Assembly: GCA_003221375.1 (NCBI GenBank)
Contig: QHRI01000196.1
Location: 1 to 5,491, forward strand
DNA: 5,491 nt
Direction: 5' to 3'
Source of the DNA: Verrucomicrobiota bacterium
Lineage (GTDB): Bacteria; Verrucomicrobiota; Verrucomicrobiia; Chthoniobacterales; UBA10450
The notes below the pieces were generated by a model. It was not told the origin of the DNA and did not search any database. It saw nothing but the letters and a program-made list of their open reading frames with translations. Position 1 is the stretch's first letter. Each line of letters begins with the position of its first letter. Below, one piece after another: positions 4,275 through 5,491 of the stretch. The position numbers and the translations under genes are program-made.

Positions 4275-5491
4275 TCAGGGATTCTCGGAAGCAATTCGCA
4301 CGGCAGGCTTGGTCAGCTCCATCTGGGTTCTCACGTTTTGCAATTGTGCCGCTTGCTCATGTACGATTGCAGCCAGAGTCTTCATTTCGGATTTCAATCC
4401 GGCGATTGTAGTTTCCTGTTCCTGAATCTTGCGATCCTGTTCTTCTCCTTTTGCGTGTTCTTTAAGAAATTCGTTTAACAACATTGCGTTGACCTGCTCG
4501 TATCGAACAGATTCCGGCTGTCCGTCAGGATTGCGCCCGACCAGATGAGGAGCCACCTCTGCTACTTCCTCAGCGATCAAGCCAAATGCAATCGTCTGCG
4601 TTGGATCATACTTCTTATGGTAGCGGAAGCTGACTGGCTTTAGCGTGTAGATTGCTTCGCTGGCCTTGTCCATCGGCTGGATGTCGTGCTTGTACCTGCG
4701 GGAGGAGACATTCGCCCGCCCAAGTCTACCACGGTTGTTTATGGTAACTAAATCGGGATCGGTCCCAACCTGGGGTTGCACATTTGTATAAATCTGGCCG
4801 ATGAAGCAGCTATTGCCCAAGTCATCACCGCTGGTGCCGATGGCAATCACGTTGCTAGCTGTGGTGACATCACTGCCGGCCGAAGCGCCCAGGGCGATAT
4901 TGCCGTTGCCAGTCGTGCTGCTCTGGAGCGCACCAGCACCAACGGCCGTATTGTTATCGCCAGTACTCTGAGACAGGGCGAAAGCTCCACTGGCCGTGTT
5001 TTGGGCGCCAGTGGTGTTGCTGGAGAGGGCGGAGGCTCCATTGGCCGCATTGTTTGCGCCGGTGCTGTTGGCGCCGAGCGCGAAATGACCATTTGCAGTG
5101 TTGTCGCTGCCGTCGGTATTGCTAAAGAGCGCACCAGTTCCATTGGCCGTGTTGTGGTCGCCAGTGGTGTTGCTCAAAAGCGCGCTCTCACCGATGGCCG
5201 TGTTGGAGCTGCCTTCGGTGTTATAAAAGAGGGCGTGAATACCGTTGGCCGTGTTGCTGCTACCGGTTGTGTTGCCAAAGAGCGCTCGATCGCCAACAGC
5301 CGTGTTGAAGTTGCCTTCGGTGTTGCTAAACAGCGCAAAGGCTCCATTGGCCGTGTTGCCTTCGCCCGTGGTGTTGCTTAAGAGCGCGCCAGCGCCGCAG
5401 GCAGTGATTTCGTCTGCCGTGTTCGCAAGGAGCGTGGCGGCGCCAATCGCTGTGTTAAACCTGCCGTCAGTGAGGCTTAGAAGCGAATATA
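4275..5491 (-). CDS. Tail-fibre-like surface protein with NTTG repeats and C-terminal peptidase S74 chaperone domain (5' end beyond right edge)
   Basis: The frame is open to the right edge and gives 404 visible residues, with no start codon seen. About residues 2-203 are twelve tandem units, mostly 17 residues, of the pattern A-L-x-S-N-T-x-G-x-x-N-T-A-x-G-x-x, resembling the beta-helical heads of trimeric adhesins. A linker (204-260) follows with SNVIAIG and LVTINNRGRLG. Next comes a peptidase S74 (endosialidase chaperone) domain: SSRRYKHDI (262-270) matches the S-D-x-R-x-K consensus, giving S262/K267 as a candidate self-cleavage dyad, and GLIAEEVAEVAP lies at 303-314. Residues about 337-394 form a heptad-like coiled coil. 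Family knowledge says this domain trimerises the fibre and may then be cleaved off. No secretion signal is visible because the N-terminus lies outside. It is probably a surface fibre or adhesin; a prophage tail fibre is possible, but no other phage gene is nearby. Confidence 0.88.
   Translation of the reverse strand, partial: YSLLSLTDGRFNTAIGAATLLANTADEITACGAGALLSNTTGEGNTANGAFALFSNTEGNFNTAVGDRALFGNTTGSSNTANGIHALFYNTEGSSNTAIGESALLSNTTGDHNTANGTGALFSNTDGSDNTANGHFALGANSTGANNAANGASALSSNTTGAQNTASGAFALSQSTGDNNTAVGAGALQSSTTGNGNIALGASAGSDVTTASNVIAIGTSGDDLGNSCFIGQIYTNVQPQVGTDPDLVTINNRGRLGRANVSSRRYKHDIQPMDKASEAIYTLKPVSFRYHKKYDPTQTIAFGLIAEEVAEVAPHLVGRNPDGQPESVRYEQVNAMLLNEFLKEHAKGEEQDRKIQEQETTIAGLKSEMKTLAAIVHEQAAQLQNVRTQMELTKPAVRIASENP
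4881..5486 (-). repeat. Coding 51-bp tandem repeats in the fibre gene
   Basis: Twelve consecutive units encode 17-residue repeats, with two of 16 residues (visible residues 19-34 and 171-186). The DNA core AACACGGCCAA recurs in most units with third-position drift, so the array is diverged rather than freshly duplicated. The array probably continues past the right edge. Such repeats can change copy number by recombination or slippage without breaking frame. Confidence 0.85.

Noticed and set aside
4275..5177. TTG at 5177 as the start of the fibre gene
   Set aside because: The same frame stays open to the right edge with in-register repeat units, so this TTG is an internal Leu codon.
4776..5381. 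Rightward open frame of 201 codons with repeating GRV-A-GVAKE units
   Set aside because: It is the antisense shadow of the 51-bp repeats in the fibre gene. The periodicity comes from the real reading frame on the minus strand, which carries recognisable S74 and repeat motifs.

Overview
The window reads as a gene-dense, moderately GC-rich bacterial chromosome segment. No tRNA, rRNA, CRISPR array, transposase or phage replication gene is visible. Four traits point to a soil or freshwater Verrucomicrobiota-like (possibly Acidobacteriota-like) organism: a palindromic intergenic repeat of the 'SEAKNL-encoding' type, a tail-fibre-like S74 protein with NTTG/NTANG repeats, weak Shine-Dalgarno sequences, and a manC-ruvX-truA cluster. 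This placement is inference from remembered patterns, not a database result.

Left part (1-1463). A leftward histone-deacetylase-superfamily gene runs off the left edge. Its N-terminal half is visible, including the catalytic His-His pair and two metal ligands. A 170-base divergent spacer holds an imperfect inverted repeat. A rightward family 2 glycosyltransferase of about 245 residues follows.

Middle (1494-3832). Three leftward genes probably form one operon, in transcription order: mannose-1-phosphate guanylyltransferase (manC), RuvX/YqgF and TruA. manC and ruvX overlap by four bases (ATGA). ruvX and truA are 42 bases apart, with a 12-base-arm inverted repeat and a TATAAT box between them. 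manC makes GDP-mannose for glycans. RuvX matures pre-16S rRNA. TruA modifies tRNA anticodon arms. The operon therefore mixes sugar-nucleotide supply with RNA maturation. The nearby glycosyltransferase could use a nucleotide sugar, but its donor cannot be read from sequence.

Right part (3897-5491). A short rightward gene encodes a two-helix membrane protein of unknown function. A perfect 9-bp hairpin separates it from a convergent leftward gene that runs off the right edge. That gene encodes a repetitive, beta-rich stalk of tandem 17-residue (51-bp) units, then a peptidase S74 intramolecular chaperone domain and a C-terminal coiled coil. It is probably a trimeric surface fibre or adhesin.

Nothing here is clearly a new system. 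The most interesting items are the repeat-built S74 fibre gene, the palindromic intergenic repeat, the inverted repeat around a -10 box before truA, and the unknown small membrane protein.
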